Part shown: one piece after another, positions 1 through 8,666 of the stretch
How the letters are laid out: every line of letters begins with the position of its first letter
Numbering within the stretch: position 1 is the stretch's first letter
Assembly: GCF_003669015.1 (NCBI RefSeq)
Contig: NZ_CP033069.1
Coordinates: 747,001-811,000 of the forward strand
Reading direction: 5' to 3'
From: Acidovorax sp. 1608163
Lineage (GTDB): Bacteria; Pseudomonadota; Gammaproteobacteria; Burkholderiales; Burkholderiaceae_C
DNA length: 64,000 bases
Translations under genes and position numbers: made by a program
Notes under the pieces: model-generated
Databases searched by the model: none
The model's input: only the letters and a program-made list of their open reading frames with translations
Told to the model about the DNA's origin: nothing

Positions 1-2
1 AG

Positions 3-752
3 CAGCTGTATGCGCTGCACCCTGAGTTTTGCTCCGTGACCTATGGCGCCGGTGGCTCCACGCAGGAGGGCACGTTCACCACGGTGCGTGAAATCCTCGC
101 TGAGGGCGTGAGTGCCGCATCGCACTTCTCGTGCATCGGCGCCACCCGCCAGTCGGTGCGTGAGCAACTGGCCGTGCTCAAGGGCATGGGGGTTCGCCGC
201 CTGGTCGCCTTGCGGGGCGATCTGCCCAGCGGCTACGGTGCGGGCGGCGAGTTCCAGTACGCCAGCGATCTGGTTACCTTTATCCGCGAAGAAACGGGCC
301 GCGACTTCCACATCGAGGTGGCTGCCTACCCAGAGGTGCATCCCCAGGCACGTTCGCCAGAGGCTGACTTGAAGGCTTATGTGGCCAAGGTGCAAGCGGG
401 CGCAGATGCCGCGATCACCCAGTATTTCTACAACAGCGATGCCTACTTCCGATTTTTGGAAGACACCCAGAAGCTGGGCGCCAACATCCCCGTGGTGCCA
501 GGGATCATGCCCATCTCCAGCTCCACGCAGTTGATGCGCTTCTCCGACGCCTGTGGCGCTGAAATCCCCCGCTGGATTCGCTTGCGTCTGCAGGGTTTTG
601 GCGACGATACCGCCAGCATCAAGGCGTTTGGCCTGGACGTGGTGACAGACCTGTGCGATCAACTGCGCAGTGCGGGCGTGCCTGCCTTGCATTTCTACAC
701 CATGAACCAAAGCGCCGCGACTTTGGAAATCTGCCGCCGTCTGGAGCTGTAG
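3..752 (+). CDS. metF: 5,10-methylenetetrahydrofolate reductase (3' part)
   Basis: Reduces 5,10-methylene-THF to 5-methyl-THF with FAD and NAD(P)H, supplying the methyl group for methionine synthesis. The gene enters the window from the left: codons are in frame from base 3 and the first visible residues run into SVTYGAGGST, the conserved N-terminal segment of MetF, so only about 25-30 residues are missing. About 249 residues are visible. Further family segments seen are LRGD, the ITQYFY strand and PGIMPI. The protein ends at TAG 750-752. An ATG/GTG inside this stretch is not the true start. A cobalamin or SAM riboswitch cannot be assessed because the 5' end is outside the window. Confidence 0.95.
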   Translation, partial: QLYALHPEFCSVTYGAGGSTQEGTFTTVREILAEGVSAASHFSCIGATRQSVREQLAVLKGMGVRRLVALRGDLPSGYGAGGEFQYASDLVTFIREETGRDFHIEVAAYPEVHPQARSPEADLKAYVAKVQAGADAAITQYFYNSDAYFRFLEDTQKLGANIPVVPGIMPISSSTQLMRFSDACGAEIPRWIRLRLQGFGDDTASIKAFGLDVVTDLCDQLRSAGVPALHFYTMNQSAATLEICRRLEL

Positions 753-802
753 GCGTGCAGCTGCGACAGGGCGCCCTCTGGGCGCAGGCACACTGCCGCG
801 CA

Positions 803-1423
803 ATGGACTCCCTGCACGCTGCGCTGGCACTGGCGTGGCGGTGCGGTGGCTGCGCAGCCATTTGGGTCGGCCTGGCTGCATCCACAGATGCGCTGGCGCA
901 GGGCCTGGCGGCACCGGCGCCCGTCGCGGCTGGTGTGCCTGCCGTGTCTGCAGCGCCAGAGGCCAGTTCCCCCGCTTTGGTGGAGGTTCCTGCTCCGTCT
1001 CCCGCCTCGGACGCGCGGCGCGCAGCACAGCGTTCATCCATTGATTTGCTGGCGGATGTAGACGGTGCGGAAGAGGACGATGACGCCGACGTGCAGCCCA
1101 GCGAGACCGGGCTGGCTTCCTGGTATGGACCAGGTTTTCACAAGCGGCGCACGGCCAGCGGGGAGCGCTTTGATATGCATGCCCTGACGGCCGCCCACCG
1201 CACGCTGCCGTTTGGCACGTTGGTCTGCGTTCGCAGCCAGGCCACAGGCCGCGGAGTGGTGGTGCGCATCAACGACCGCGGCCCGCATGTGGCCAACCGG
1301 GTACTGGATTTAAGCCGTGGCGCGGCGCTGGCGCTGGGCATGGGCGGCTTGGGGCTTAAACCGGTGGATGTGTTTCCGCTGGGTTCGGGCGAAGACACTT
1401 GCCCGCCCAAACGCCCTGAGTAG
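803..1423 (+). CDS. rlpA: RlpA-like septal ring lytic transglycosylase/DPBB-domain protein
   Basis: Double-psi beta-barrel protein of the RlpA family, acting on or binding peptidoglycan in the periplasm. The C-terminal half carries the hallmark segments ASWYGPGFHKRRTASGERFD, LTAAHRTLPFGT and VVVRINDRGP, with the Asp and His typical of this barrel. The N-terminus from ATG 803 is hydrophobic (ALALAWRCGGCAA) and ends near LAQG, which fits a Sec signal. An Ala/Pro-rich linker follows, then an acidic patch. The open frame extends back to 653 inside metF; I chose ATG 803 because it avoids the overlap and puts the hydrophobic segment first. There is no SPOR domain, so this is a short RlpA variant. 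Start position uncertain; family call firm. Confidence 0.85.
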   Translation: MDSLHAALALAWRCGGCAAIWVGLAASTDALAQGLAAPAPVAAGVPAVSAAPEASSPALVEVPAPSPASDARRAAQRSSIDLLADVDGAEEDDDADVQPSETGLASWYGPGFHKRRTASGERFDMHALTAAHRTLPFGTLVCVRSQATGRGVVVRINDRGPHVANRVLDLSRGAALALGMGGLGLKPVDVFPLGSGEDTCPPKRPE

Positions 1424-1436
1424 CTTGGAACGGTGG

Positions 1437-1463
1437 CCTGGCCCGCCAGAGGGCCGGGCCAGG
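1437..1463. terminator. hairpin between convergent rlpA-like gene and rlmJ
   Basis: A 9-bp perfect stem (CCTGGCCCG with CGGGCCAGG) with a 9-nt loop lies between the two facing stop codons. No T-run follows on either strand, so it may be a weak or factor-assisted terminator. Confidence 0.4.
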
Positions 1464-1473
1464 GCATGGATGG

Positions 1474-2361
1474 TCAGCCCCCGGATTCCAGCGTATGCGT
1501 GGCGTGCTTGTCCTGGGCCAGCAACTCCACCATTTGTGGCAGCGCTTCTTTCAGCGCGGCTTTCAGCGTGAAGGGTGGGTTGATCAGAAACATGCCGCTG
1601 GCTGGCAGACCTGGGCGCTTGACTTCGCCTGCTGCGTCTTCCGTTATTTTGCTCGATTTGACGGTCAGCGTGGCATGCAGCCAGCTCTTGCCGGCCTTTG
1701 TGGCCATGGTCTTGAGTCGGCGGGGCAGGTCATGGGCCTCGGGGCGCGGAATGATGGGGTACCACACGGCGTACGTACCCGTCGCAAAACGCTTGAGCGA
1801 ATCGGCCACCATGTCCAGCACCTTGCCGTAGTCGCTCTTCATTTCATAGCTGGGATCGCACAGCAGCAAAGCGCGGCGGGCCGGTGGCGGTAAGAATTTC
1901 TTGATGCCTTCAAAGCCGTCTTCATGCAGCACGGCCACTTGCCTGCCCGCATTGAGCTGGGCCACATTGCCCGCCAGTGCGCGCATGTCGGTCGGGTGCA
2001 ACTCAAACACCTTGAGCTTGTCGTGTTCGCGCAGCAGCCGTTGGCTGATGAAGGGGGAGCCGGGGTACACCTTGGTCTTGGTGCCCTGGTTGAAGGCGCG
2101 CACCATGTCTACGTAGGCTGCCAGCGCCGGGGTCAGGGGCGGTACTTCCGGGGCGACCAGCCGCAAGATGCCATCGGCGGCTTCGGCGCTGGTGCTGGCG
2201 TAGTCACCGTCCAGGCGGTACAGGCCGGCGCCCGCATGGGTGTCCAGCACGGTCAGTGCCGCGTCTTTCTCCGTAAGGTATTGCAAAGTGGCAATCAAAA
2301 CGGTGTGCTTGAGCACATCGGCATGGTTGCCCGCGTGGAAGGCGTGGCGGTAACTGAACAT
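1474..2361 (-). CDS. rlmJ: 23S rRNA (adenine(2030)-N6)-methyltransferase
   Basis: SAM-dependent methyltransferase that makes m6A2030 in 23S rRNA. It begins with the family signature MFSYRHAFHAGNHADVLKH, followed by LDTHAGAGLY (SAM-binding motif I, about residues 39-48). Length (295 aa) is close to the roughly 280 aa of the E. coli enzyme. The catalytic motif IV, normally DPPY, reads DPSY here (residues 169-172, CDPSYEMKSDY). The Asp and Tyr are kept, so activity is probable. The gene is convergent with the rlpA-like gene and divergent from the kinase gene; the 247 bp between it and the kinase hold no other recognisable gene. Confidence 0.93.
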   Translation of the reverse strand: MFSYRHAFHAGNHADVLKHTVLIATLQYLTEKDAALTVLDTHAGAGLYRLDGDYASTSAEAADGILRLVAPEVPPLTPALAAYVDMVRAFNQGTKTKVYPGSPFISQRLLREHDKLKVFELHPTDMRALAGNVAQLNAGRQVAVLHEDGFEGIKKFLPPPARRALLLCDPSYEMKSDYGKVLDMVADSLKRFATGTYAVWYPIIPRPEAHDLPRRLKTMATKAGKSWLHATLTVKSSKITEDAAGEVKRPGLPASGMFLINPPFTLKAALKEALPQMVELLAQDKHATHTLESGG

Positions 2362-2608
2362 GTCGCTATGGTAACGATTGCGGGCCGTCTCTTGGGGCGT
2401 ACCCTGATCTATCTCGGCCAGTGGTGCGTGCGTTCAAGGCAAAATCGAGGGCATTCGGGCAGGCTGTGATGTTTTTGGCAGACAGTCTGCTTTTTGTTGC
2501 CTTTGTACCTGCGGTGATGCAGCATCATCGCCTGTGTCAGCGGGCTGGCGCTGGGCTGGTGCCCGCTGAATTTTGCTTTAGACGCTGGACTGCCACGCTT
2601 TTTTCACC

Positions 2609-4564
2609 ATGACCGAACGTTCCAGTCAAACCTCTGCCAGCGGCGTAAGCCACGTCGATGCGCTGCCCCCTGGCACCCGCTTGGCGGAGTTCGAGATTCT
2701 GGCGTTGCTAGGGGTGGGTGGCTTTGGCATGGTCTACAAGGCGTTTGACCACTCGCTGCACCGCGCTGTCGCGATCAAGGAATACATGCCCTCGGCCCTG
2801 GCCGGGCGTGCGCAGGGACAGTCGCTGTGGGTGCGCTCTTCGTCAGACCAGCAGACCTTCCAGGCGGGCCTGGCTTCTTTTGTGGGCGAGGCGCGTCTTC
2901 TGGCGCAGTTTGACCACCCCTCCCTGGTGAAGGTGTTCCGCTTTTGGGAGGCGAACAACACGGCCTATATGGTCATGCCCCTGTACAGCGGCATGACGTT
3001 CAAGCAAGCCAGGGCGCAAATGCGCATTCCGCCGCCAGAGGCCTGGCTGCGCAAGGTGCTGTGGTCCGTGCTCGGTGCCTTGCAGGTGTTGCATGAGGGC
3101 AAGACGCTGCACCGCGATATTTCGCCGGACAATATTTTCTTGCAGGACTACGGCCCCCCAGTGTTGCTCGATTTGGGGGCTGCACGCCATGCCATCAACG
3201 ACCAGGGGCGTCAGCACACGGCGGTGCTCAAGGTCAATTACGCGCCTATCGAGCAGTATTCCGAGTCCGATGAGGATCTGCGCCAGGGGCCGTGGAGTGA
3301 CCTCTACTCTTTGGCGGCAGTGGTGCATGGCTGCCTGTGCAACGACACTCCGCTGCCCGCCACCTTGCGCTCCATCCGTGATCGCATGGTGCCTTTCTCT
3401 CGCGTGGCCAAAACCGTCAAGCGCCAATTGGGTGTGGAGTATTCCGCGCCCTTTGTTGCAGCCATCAGCCAGGCATTGGCATTGCGCCCCGAGGATCGGC
3501 CGCAGAGCATTGAGGCCTTTTTGCACGCCATGGAGATGGAGTCGCCCCCCGAGGGGGTTGCCGATTTCGACTTCCGGGCCGATTTGGGGGACATCTGGGT
3601 AGAGCCTGCCGATCAGCCAGGCCCTGGTTTGGTCACCCCGACGGTGGATGTGACCTCTGCGCCCAAAATCATCGCGGATATCCAGGCGCAGACGGAAAAG
3701 GCGTTGGGGGCGCAAGACGCTTCGGCCGCCAATGATGCGCCGTTGCGCAAAGCCTCTGATGGGGATGCCTCGTATGCAGCCTCTGGGCCCGATACGGTGG
3801 CGGTAGATGCGGCAGACACCGTTTTCATGGACCCCGGGGACACCGTGGTGCAGGATGAGCATGGGGCAAGCCACGCCGCAGACGCGCGCGCGGCGGCAGC
3901 TTCCTCATACAGGGGACGTGCCAGCAAGTCGGGCGGTGTGCAGGACGCGACGCCTCGGCGTGCGCATCGCACCTCCGGGGCGCGGCGCAGCCGTGGCTTG
4001 GGCTGGGGCGTCGTTTTGGTGGCGTCTTTGTTGGTGGTCGGGGCTGCCGCTTGGTGGACCCACGGACGCAAAGCGACTGTGGAAGACGACATCATCACAG
4101 AGCTGGCGCAGCCTGCGATCGCACCACCGATGCCGGAGGCGTCGGCCCCTGACACGACTGCGTCGGAGCCGTTGCTTGTGGCCAGCGAGGTCGTGGCCGC
4201 AACTGCGTCGGCTGCCGCGGTCGATGCGTCCCCGGCCTCGACAGCTTCGGCTGCAGTCCCACCGGCAAAGCCAACGGCGCGCAGTGCTGCGGCCAAAAAA
4301 GCCCAACCCGAGCCAGCGCCTGCTCCCCAGGTGGTGGAAGCCCCACCCCCGCCACCCCCGCCTCCGCCAGAACCCAAGCCCAGGCCCACCCCTGTACGGG
4401 CTCCCAGTCCCCAAGAGGTGTGTGCCAATGCGAGCTTTTTTGCCAAGCCCATGTGCATTCACCAGGAATGCCAAAAGCCTTCGCAGGCTGGGTTGGCTAT
4501 CTGCGTCGAAACGCGCAAGCGCTACGAAGCGGACGAGCAGCGTGCGCGGCAAATGTCCAACTGA
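2609..4564 (+). CDS. membrane-anchored serine/threonine protein kinase
   Basis: Hanks-type kinase, 651 aa. The kinase domain covers about residues 25-310. The glycine loop GVGGFGMVY is at 35-43, the ATP lysine is K57 in VAIKEYMP, the catalytic loop is HRDISPDN from 168, and the metal motif is DLG at 188-190 in place of DFG. An acidic and Ala-rich linker follows, then one transmembrane helix near 463-484 (WGVVLVASLLVVGAAAWW) and a periplasmic Ala/Pro-rich tail with a polyproline run. The last 50 residues hold four Cys (VCANASFF, PMCIHQECQK, ICVET), probably two disulfides. No PP2C phosphatase, FHA protein or secretion cluster lies beside it, so its substrate is unknown. Confidence 0.9.
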   Translation: MTERSSQTSASGVSHVDALPPGTRLAEFEILALLGVGGFGMVYKAFDHSLHRAVAIKEYMPSALAGRAQGQSLWVRSSSDQQTFQAGLASFVGEARLLAQFDHPSLVKVFRFWEANNTAYMVMPLYSGMTFKQARAQMRIPPPEAWLRKVLWSVLGALQVLHEGKTLHRDISPDNIFLQDYGPPVLLDLGAARHAINDQGRQHTAVLKVNYAPIEQYSESDEDLRQGPWSDLYSLAAVVHGCLCNDTPLPATLRSIRDRMVPFSRVAKTVKRQLGVEYSAPFVAAISQALALRPEDRPQSIEAFLHAMEMESPPEGVADFDFRADLGDIWVEPADQPGPGLVTPTVDVTSAPKIIADIQAQTEKALGAQDASAANDAPLRKASDGDASYAASGPDTVAVDAADTVFMDPGDTVVQDEHGASHAADARAAAASSYRGRASKSGGVQDATPRRAHRTSGARRSRGLGWGVVLVASLLVVGAAAWWTHGRKATVEDDIITELAQPAIAPPMPEASAPDTTASEPLLVASEVVAATASAAAVDASPASTASAAVPPAKPTARSAAAKKAQPEPAPAPQVVEAPPPPPPPPPEPKPRPTPVRAPSPQEVCANASFFAKPMCIHQECQKPSQAGLAICVETRKRYEADEQRARQMSN

Positions 4565-4653
4565 GCCGATCATCCTGGGCGCTGGCTGCGCCTCGTTTCT
4601 TCGTTGAACAGCCTTTCTGCGCGGTCGGCGTTCTTTCTGCCGACAGATCAGGC

Positions 4654-4683
4654 TTGTGCTGGTTGCGTTGAACTTCGTATAAT
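4654..4683 (+). promoter_or_regulatory. promoter of rplM-rpsI
   Basis: A perfect TATAAT -10 box sits at 4678-4683, with TTGTGC at 4654-4659 as the -35 box and an 18-bp spacer. It lies about 120 bp before rplM, leaving a long leader of the kind used for ribosomal-protein autocontrol. No leader structure was worked out. Confidence 0.65.
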
Positions 4684-4805
4684 GGCGGGCTTCGCAGCGA
4701 TTTAGTGGCCCCGCGGCGAACACTTCTTACCACCTAAGAGGCTTCCTTCAGAGAAGCACCGACCGTGGAAAAGGGCCCTCAAACCCCTCTTGAAAAGAGA
4801 AACTC

Positions 4806-5234
4806 ATGTCTACATTCAGCGCAAAGCCCGCTGAGGTCGTGCACGAGTGGTTTGTGGTTGACGCGACCAATAAGGTCCTCGGACGAGTAGCCAGCGAAGT
4901 TGCTCTCCGTTTGCGCGGCAAACACAAGGCCATTTACACGCCTCACGTCGATACCGGTGATTTCATCGTCGTTATCAACGCAGCACAACTCAAGGTCACT
5001 GGCACCAAGTCCCTGGACAAGGTGTACTACCGTCACTCGGGCTATCCCGGCGGTATCACAGCCACCAACTTCCGCGACATGCAAGCCAAGCACCCTGGCC
5101 GTGCTCTGGAAAAGGCTGTCAAGGGCATGCTGCCCAAGGGTCCCCTTGGCTACGCAATGATCAAGAAACTCAAGGTGTATGGCGGTGCAGAGCATCCCCA
5201 CGCCGCCCAGCAGCCCAAAGCGCTGGAAATCTAA
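4806..5234 (+). CDS. rplM: 50S ribosomal protein L13
   Basis: Large-subunit ribosomal protein, an early assembly protein that binds 23S rRNA. At 142 aa it has the standard family length. Conserved segments include [16 protein letters not shown], the LRGKHK loop, GDFIVVINA, the [10 protein letters not shown] strand-loop and the C-terminal [16 protein letters not shown]. The start is ATG 4806, preceded by a purine-rich AAAAGAGAAA site. It is co-transcribed with rpsI 11 bp downstream, the usual bacterial order. Confidence 0.98.
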   Translation: MSTFSAKPAEVVHEWFVVDATNKVLGRVASEVALRLRGKHKAIYTPHVDTGDFIVVINAAQLKVTGTKSLDKVYYRHSGYPGGITATNFRDMQAKHPGRALEKAVKGMLPKGPLGYAMIKKLKVYGGAEHPHAAQQPKALEI

Positions 5235-5245
5235 GGAGCCTTGAG

Positions 5246-5638
5246 ATGATTGGTGAATGGAACAATGGCACCGGCCGTCGCAAGTCCAGCGTCGCCCGCG
5301 TGTTTCTGAAAAAAGGCTCCGGCAAGATCACTGTGAACGGCAAGGACATCCAGTCCTACTTCGGCCGTGAAACATCGATCATGATTGCCAAGCAACCCCT
5401 GGTGCTGACCAACCATGTCGAAACTTTCGACATCCAGGTCAATGTCCATGGTGGTGGTGAATCCGGTCAAGCCGGTGCAACCCGCCACGGCATCACCCGC
5501 GCTCTGATCGACTACGACACGACGCTCAAGCCCGCACTGAGCCAAGCTGGCTTCGTGACGCGTGACGCCCGTGAAGTGGAACGTAAGAAGGTCGGTCTGC
5601 GCTCTGCACGTCGTGCAAAGCAGTTCTCGAAGCGTTAA
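5246..5638 (+). CDS. rpsI: 30S ribosomal protein S9
   Basis: Small-subunit ribosomal protein whose basic C-terminal tail reaches the P site and contacts tRNA. It is 130 aa. Typical segments are [14 protein letters not shown] near the N-terminus, [19 protein letters not shown] in the middle, and [20 protein letters not shown] with the final FSKR tail. A good ribosome-binding site (AAGGAG) begins within the rplM stop codon, so the two genes are probably translated together. A strong terminator follows at 5685-5707. Confidence 0.98.
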   Translation: MIGEWNNGTGRRKSSVARVFLKKGSGKITVNGKDIQSYFGRETSIMIAKQPLVLTNHVETFDIQVNVHGGGESGQAGATRHGITRALIDYDTTLKPALSQAGFVTRDAREVERKKVGLRSARRAKQFSKR

Positions 5639-5684
5639 TCTTCGCGACCTTGCGAGGCGGGGGGGCTTGCACCCTGTCTCTCAG

Positions 5685-5707
5685 AAACCGCCTTCGGGCG
5701 GTTTTTT
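5685..5707 (+). terminator. Rho-independent terminator of rplM-rpsI
   Basis: A 7-bp stem AACCGCC/GGCGGTT is closed by a TTCG tetraloop and followed directly by a T-run (5702-5707). Confidence 0.9.
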
Positions 5708-5747
5708 CGTTTATGGTGCGCACTTCGCAAAGAGGGATGGACCGTTC

Positions 5748-6461
5748 ATGCGTTTTCGTTTGCTTCGTCGTCGTTTGACGATCAGTGCGCCCCGCGTGGC
5801 GGTGCGCAGCGCACTGCCTTGGCCTCTGCGCTGGCTGGTTTTGGCCTTGGTGATGGGGCTCAGTGGTGCAGCGGCGTTGTGGGCGTTCGAGTTTGGAAAA
5901 TCCATCGCTGGCCTGGAGTCTGGTACCCGTGATGACATCCTGCGCCTGCGCACAGAGGTGGAAGAACTGCGGGAGCAGTCGCAGCAACGCCAGACCTTGT
6001 CGCAGACTGCCGAGAGCCTGCTCACCGCTGACCGCGCGACGCTGGAGCGTCTGACAGCCCAGGTGAGGCAACTGGAAACTGAAAACCGCATGTTGCGGGA
6101 TGATCTGGGCTTTTTTGAAAAGCTGATGCCCGTTTCCAATACGGATGGGGTAGCCATCCGGGGCTTGCAGGCGGAAGTGGTGGGTGGGGTGCAATTGCGG
6201 TGGCAGGTGCTGGTGATCCAGGCGGCGGCCCGCAACGCGTCTGACTTCAAGGGACGACTGGAGTTGGTGGTGACCGGCACCCGGGAGGGCAAGCCTTGGA
6301 CGCAGATTTTGCCGCCCGAGGGGCAGCCGCTGCAATTTCGGCAGTACAGGCGTCTGGACGGCTTGCTTCCGCTGCCTTTGAATGTCGTGGTAAAAACTGT
6401 GACTGCCCGTGTCTTGGAGGGGCAGGCGGTGCGTGCAGTCCAGGCCACTGAGTTGGATTGA
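5748..6461 (+). CDS. DUF6776-type membrane-anchored coiled-coil protein
   Basis: Protein of unknown function, 237 aa, of a type commonly found beside bactofilin and erpA in Burkholderiales. From ATG 5748 it has a basic N-terminus (RFRLLRRR), one transmembrane helix (WLVLALVMGLSGAAALWAF, about residues 29-47), a coiled coil rich in Leu, Glu and Gln (about 60-125), and a C-terminal beta-rich domain likely to be periplasmic. The open frame extends back to 5562 inside rpsI and through its terminator; that extension is rejected. The layout fits a periplasmic scaffold, which is an inference. Confidence 0.8.
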   Translation: MRFRLLRRRLTISAPRVAVRSALPWPLRWLVLALVMGLSGAAALWAFEFGKSIAGLESGTRDDILRLRTEVEELREQSQQRQTLSQTAESLLTADRATLERLTAQVRQLETENRMLRDDLGFFEKLMPVSNTDGVAIRGLQAEVVGGVQLRWQVLVIQAAARNASDFKGRLELVVTGTREGKPWTQILPPEGQPLQFRQYRRLDGLLPLPLNVVVKTVTARVLEGQAVRAVQATELD

Positions 6462-6634
6462 CATCGACGGCGGGATTTGGCTGCGACCCTGGTGCCCGCA
6501 GGCGCGCACTAGGCCATGCCAGTCGCTGCCAAGCATTCGGCAGACTTTAGATTACCCATGTGCGGGGCATTCTGTGGCTTGCCCTGATCCCTTCCTTCAT
6601 TTGGTGCCTTGATGTGCACTTCAGGAGTCCCTTT

Positions 6635-7033
6635 ATGTTCTCGCGTAAAAAACAGCCTCCCATCAAGAGTTTGATTGCCCATGGCACCCGGATCGAGGGC
6701 AATGTGCTGTTTGAGGAGGGCATTCGGATTGATGGCGATGTCATTGGTGATATCCGCGCCGCCACAGAGCAGCCCAGCATTTTGGTGATTTCGGAGACAG
6801 CGCGGGTGGATGGGGCGGTGCATGCGGACCATGTCATCGTCAATGGCTCGGTGGTGGGGCCTGTGCATGCCGCAGAGCTACTGGAGCTGCAGCCCAAGGC
6901 GCGCATCACTGGCAACGTGCACTACCGTGCGCTGGAGATGCACCAGGGGGCCATGATTGCCGGGCAGCTCTTCCCTGCCGCCGTGTTGGTGGAAGAAAAG
7001 CCCCCACTCAAACTAGCGTCAAACAATTCCTGA
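6635..7033 (+). CDS. bactofilin (polymer-forming cytoskeletal protein)
   Basis: Bactofilins form non-nucleotide filaments that localise cell-wall or pole functions. This one is 132 aa and consists mainly of the right-handed beta-helix core. The short repeats are visible as GTRIEGNVLFEEGIRIDGDV, ARVDGAVHADHVIVNGSV and ARITGNVHYRALEMHQGA. The core is flanked by a short basic start (MFSRKKQPP) and a short tail. ATG 6635 has an AGGAG site at 6623-6627. It lies between the DUF6776 gene and erpA, all on the plus strand. Confidence 0.9.
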   Translation: MFSRKKQPPIKSLIAHGTRIEGNVLFEEGIRIDGDVIGDIRAATEQPSILVISETARVDGAVHADHVIVNGSVVGPVHAAELLELQPKARITGNVHYRALEMHQGAMIAGQLFPAAVLVEEKPPLKLASNNS

Positions 7034-7093
7034 GGCGGTGGCGCTGCCGTGTTGCAGTACCATCCCAGCCAAATACTGAACCCGGAGTTCCCC

Positions 7094-7459
7094 ATGAGCG
7101 CTGTTGCCGAAAATGTCTCCACCGAGATGCCTGCCCCGATTCTGTTCACGGACAGTGCCGCCGCCAAGGTGGCCGATCTGATTGCTGAAGAGGGCAACCC
7201 CGATTTGAAGTTGCGGGTGTTTGTGCAGGGTGGCGGCTGCTCTGGCTTCCAATACGGCTTCACTTTCGATGAGATCACCAACGAAGACGACACCACCATG
7301 ACTAAAAACGGTGTGTCGCTGCTGATCGATGCCATGAGCTACCAGTACCTGGTGGGTGCAGAGATCGACTACAAGGAAGACCTGCAAGGCGCCCAGTTCG
7401 TCATCAAGAACCCGAACGCCACCACGACCTGCGGTTGCGGTTCGAGCTTTTCGACCTGA
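7094..7459 (+). CDS. erpA: iron-sulfur cluster insertion protein ErpA
   Basis: A-type carrier that delivers [4Fe-4S] or [2Fe-2S] clusters to apoproteins, including isoprenoid-synthesis enzymes. The protein is 121 aa. All three cluster-binding cysteines are present: one in [13 protein letters not shown] and two in the C-terminal [10 protein letters not shown] short acidic extension precedes the conserved [15 protein letters not shown] helix. I chose ATG 7094 (MSAVAENV) over the upstream GTG/TTG starts because it gives the family's usual length. Confidence 0.96.
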   Translation: MSAVAENVSTEMPAPILFTDSAAAKVADLIAEEGNPDLKLRVFVQGGGCSGFQYGFTFDEITNEDDTTMTKNGVSLLIDAMSYQYLVGAEIDYKEDLQGAQFVIKNPNATTTCGCGSSFST

Positions 7460-7471
7460 TCAACAGATGTC

Positions 7472-7489
7472 GCCCCTTTTTGAGGGGGG
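7472..7489. terminator. weak hairpin between erpA and anmK
   Basis: The inverted repeat GCCCC...GGGGGC lies between the facing erpA and anmK stop codons. The stem is GC-rich but the T-run is poor on both strands, so termination is only possible. Confidence 0.35.
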
Positions 7490-7490
7490 C

Positions 7491-8600
7491 TTATGCGGGG
7501 TAGATCGCCCCGAGTACACGGGCGCCTTGGGCGCCCGTGACGTTTGGCAGGCTGCCCGTCAGCCCTTGCAGGGTTTGGCGGGCCAGCCAGGCAAATGCGC
7601 TGGCTTCGACCTGCATGACAGGCAAGCCCAGGGCGTCCGAGGGTTGTACCAAGACGGGGCCTAGCAGGGCCTGCAGCCTTTGCATGAGGTGGGTGTTCAA
7701 TGCGCCCCCGCCGCACACCTCCAAGCGGGTGGCGCATTGCCCGTGCAAGGTGGCACTGTCGGCACAGGCGCGGGCGGTGAATTCGGTGAGAGTGGCCTGC
7801 ACATCCGCAGGTGGGATGTCGGGATAGGCCTGTAACTTGGCATCCAGCCAGTGCACATTGAAGAGATCGCGCCCGGTGCTTTTGGGCGGCAACTTCTGCA
7901 AAAACGGCTCCTGCAGGAAGTCGGCCAACAGCCCTGGGTGTACGGAGCCGCTTGCAGCCCACTGGCCTTGCGCGTCGTAGGGGTGGCCTGTGTGCCGCTG
8001 GCACCAGTGGTCCATGAGTGCATTGCCCGGGCCGCAATCAAAGCCGATGACCGGTCCGTGGGCGGGCAGGATGCTGATGTTGGAAATGCCGCCGATGTTT
8101 AGCGCCATCACTGTCTCTGTGGCGCTTCCAAAGATGCCTTGGTGGAATGCAGGTACTAGCGGTGCGCCTTGGCCGCCTGCGGCAACATCCCGGCTGCGAA
8201 AGTCGGCCACGACCGCAATGGCTGTGAGCTCTGCCAGCAGGGCGGGATTTTGCAGCTGCAGGGTGTAGCCCGTGCCGTCAAATTCCTGGGGGCGATGCCG
8301 CACCGTCTGGCCATGGGCGCCTATCGCGCGCACTTCACTCGCCTGGACATGGGCGTCCTGGAGCAGGGTGTTGACCAGCTCGGCGTAGATGCGAGACACC
8401 GCATTGCCTGCCAGTGCAGCGCGGTGCAGCTCGTCTGCGCCCGGGGTGTTGAGTGCGAGGAGGTCGCTCTTGAGCCCCTCTGGAAAGGGCTGAGCGCGGT
8501 AGCCCAAGACCTGGAGTTGGGGCCCTGCAAAGTCCACCAACACTGCATCGGCACCATCGAGTGAGGTGCCAGACATCAGGCCAATATAAAGCTCGCGCAT
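7491..8600 (-). CDS. anmK: anhydro-N-acetylmuramic acid kinase
   Basis: Phosphorylates and opens 1,6-anhydro-MurNAc to MurNAc-6-phosphate in cell-wall recycling. It belongs to the ASKHA fold, with the N-terminal phosphate loop GLMSGTSLDGADAVLVDF, GAHGQTVRHRP, the NIGGISNIS strand and DCGPGNALMDHW. ATG 8600 (MRELYIGL) gives 369 aa, the normal length; a TTG five codons upstream is the alternative. It follows the M23 peptidase gene on the same strand after about 65 bp. The pairing makes sense because one protein cuts or controls peptidoglycan and the other recycles its fragments. Confidence 0.95.
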   Translation of the reverse strand: MRELYIGLMSGTSLDGADAVLVDFAGPQLQVLGYRAQPFPEGLKSDLLALNTPGADELHRAALAGNAVSRIYAELVNTLLQDAHVQASEVRAIGAHGQTVRHRPQEFDGTGYTLQLQNPALLAELTAIAVVADFRSRDVAAGGQGAPLVPAFHQGIFGSATETVMALNIGGISNISILPAHGPVIGFDCGPGNALMDHWCQRHTGHPYDAQGQWAASGSVHPGLLADFLQEPFLQKLPPKSTGRDLFNVHWLDAKLQAYPDIPPADVQATLTEFTARACADSATLHGQCATRLEVCGGGALNTHLMQRLQALLGPVLVQPSDALGLPVMQVEASAFAWLARQTLQGLTGSLPNVTGAQGARVLGAIYPA

Positions 8601-8666
8601 GGATCGGGCCGTCAAGCGGTGTGAGGCAAGCTGCGGCCCGCTGGGGCTGGCCGAGTGGGCTTGGCG

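Noticed and set aside
653..802. Longer N-terminus of the RlpA-like protein overlapping metF
   Set aside because: It would overlap 100 bp of metF and puts 50 polar residues before the signal-like segment.
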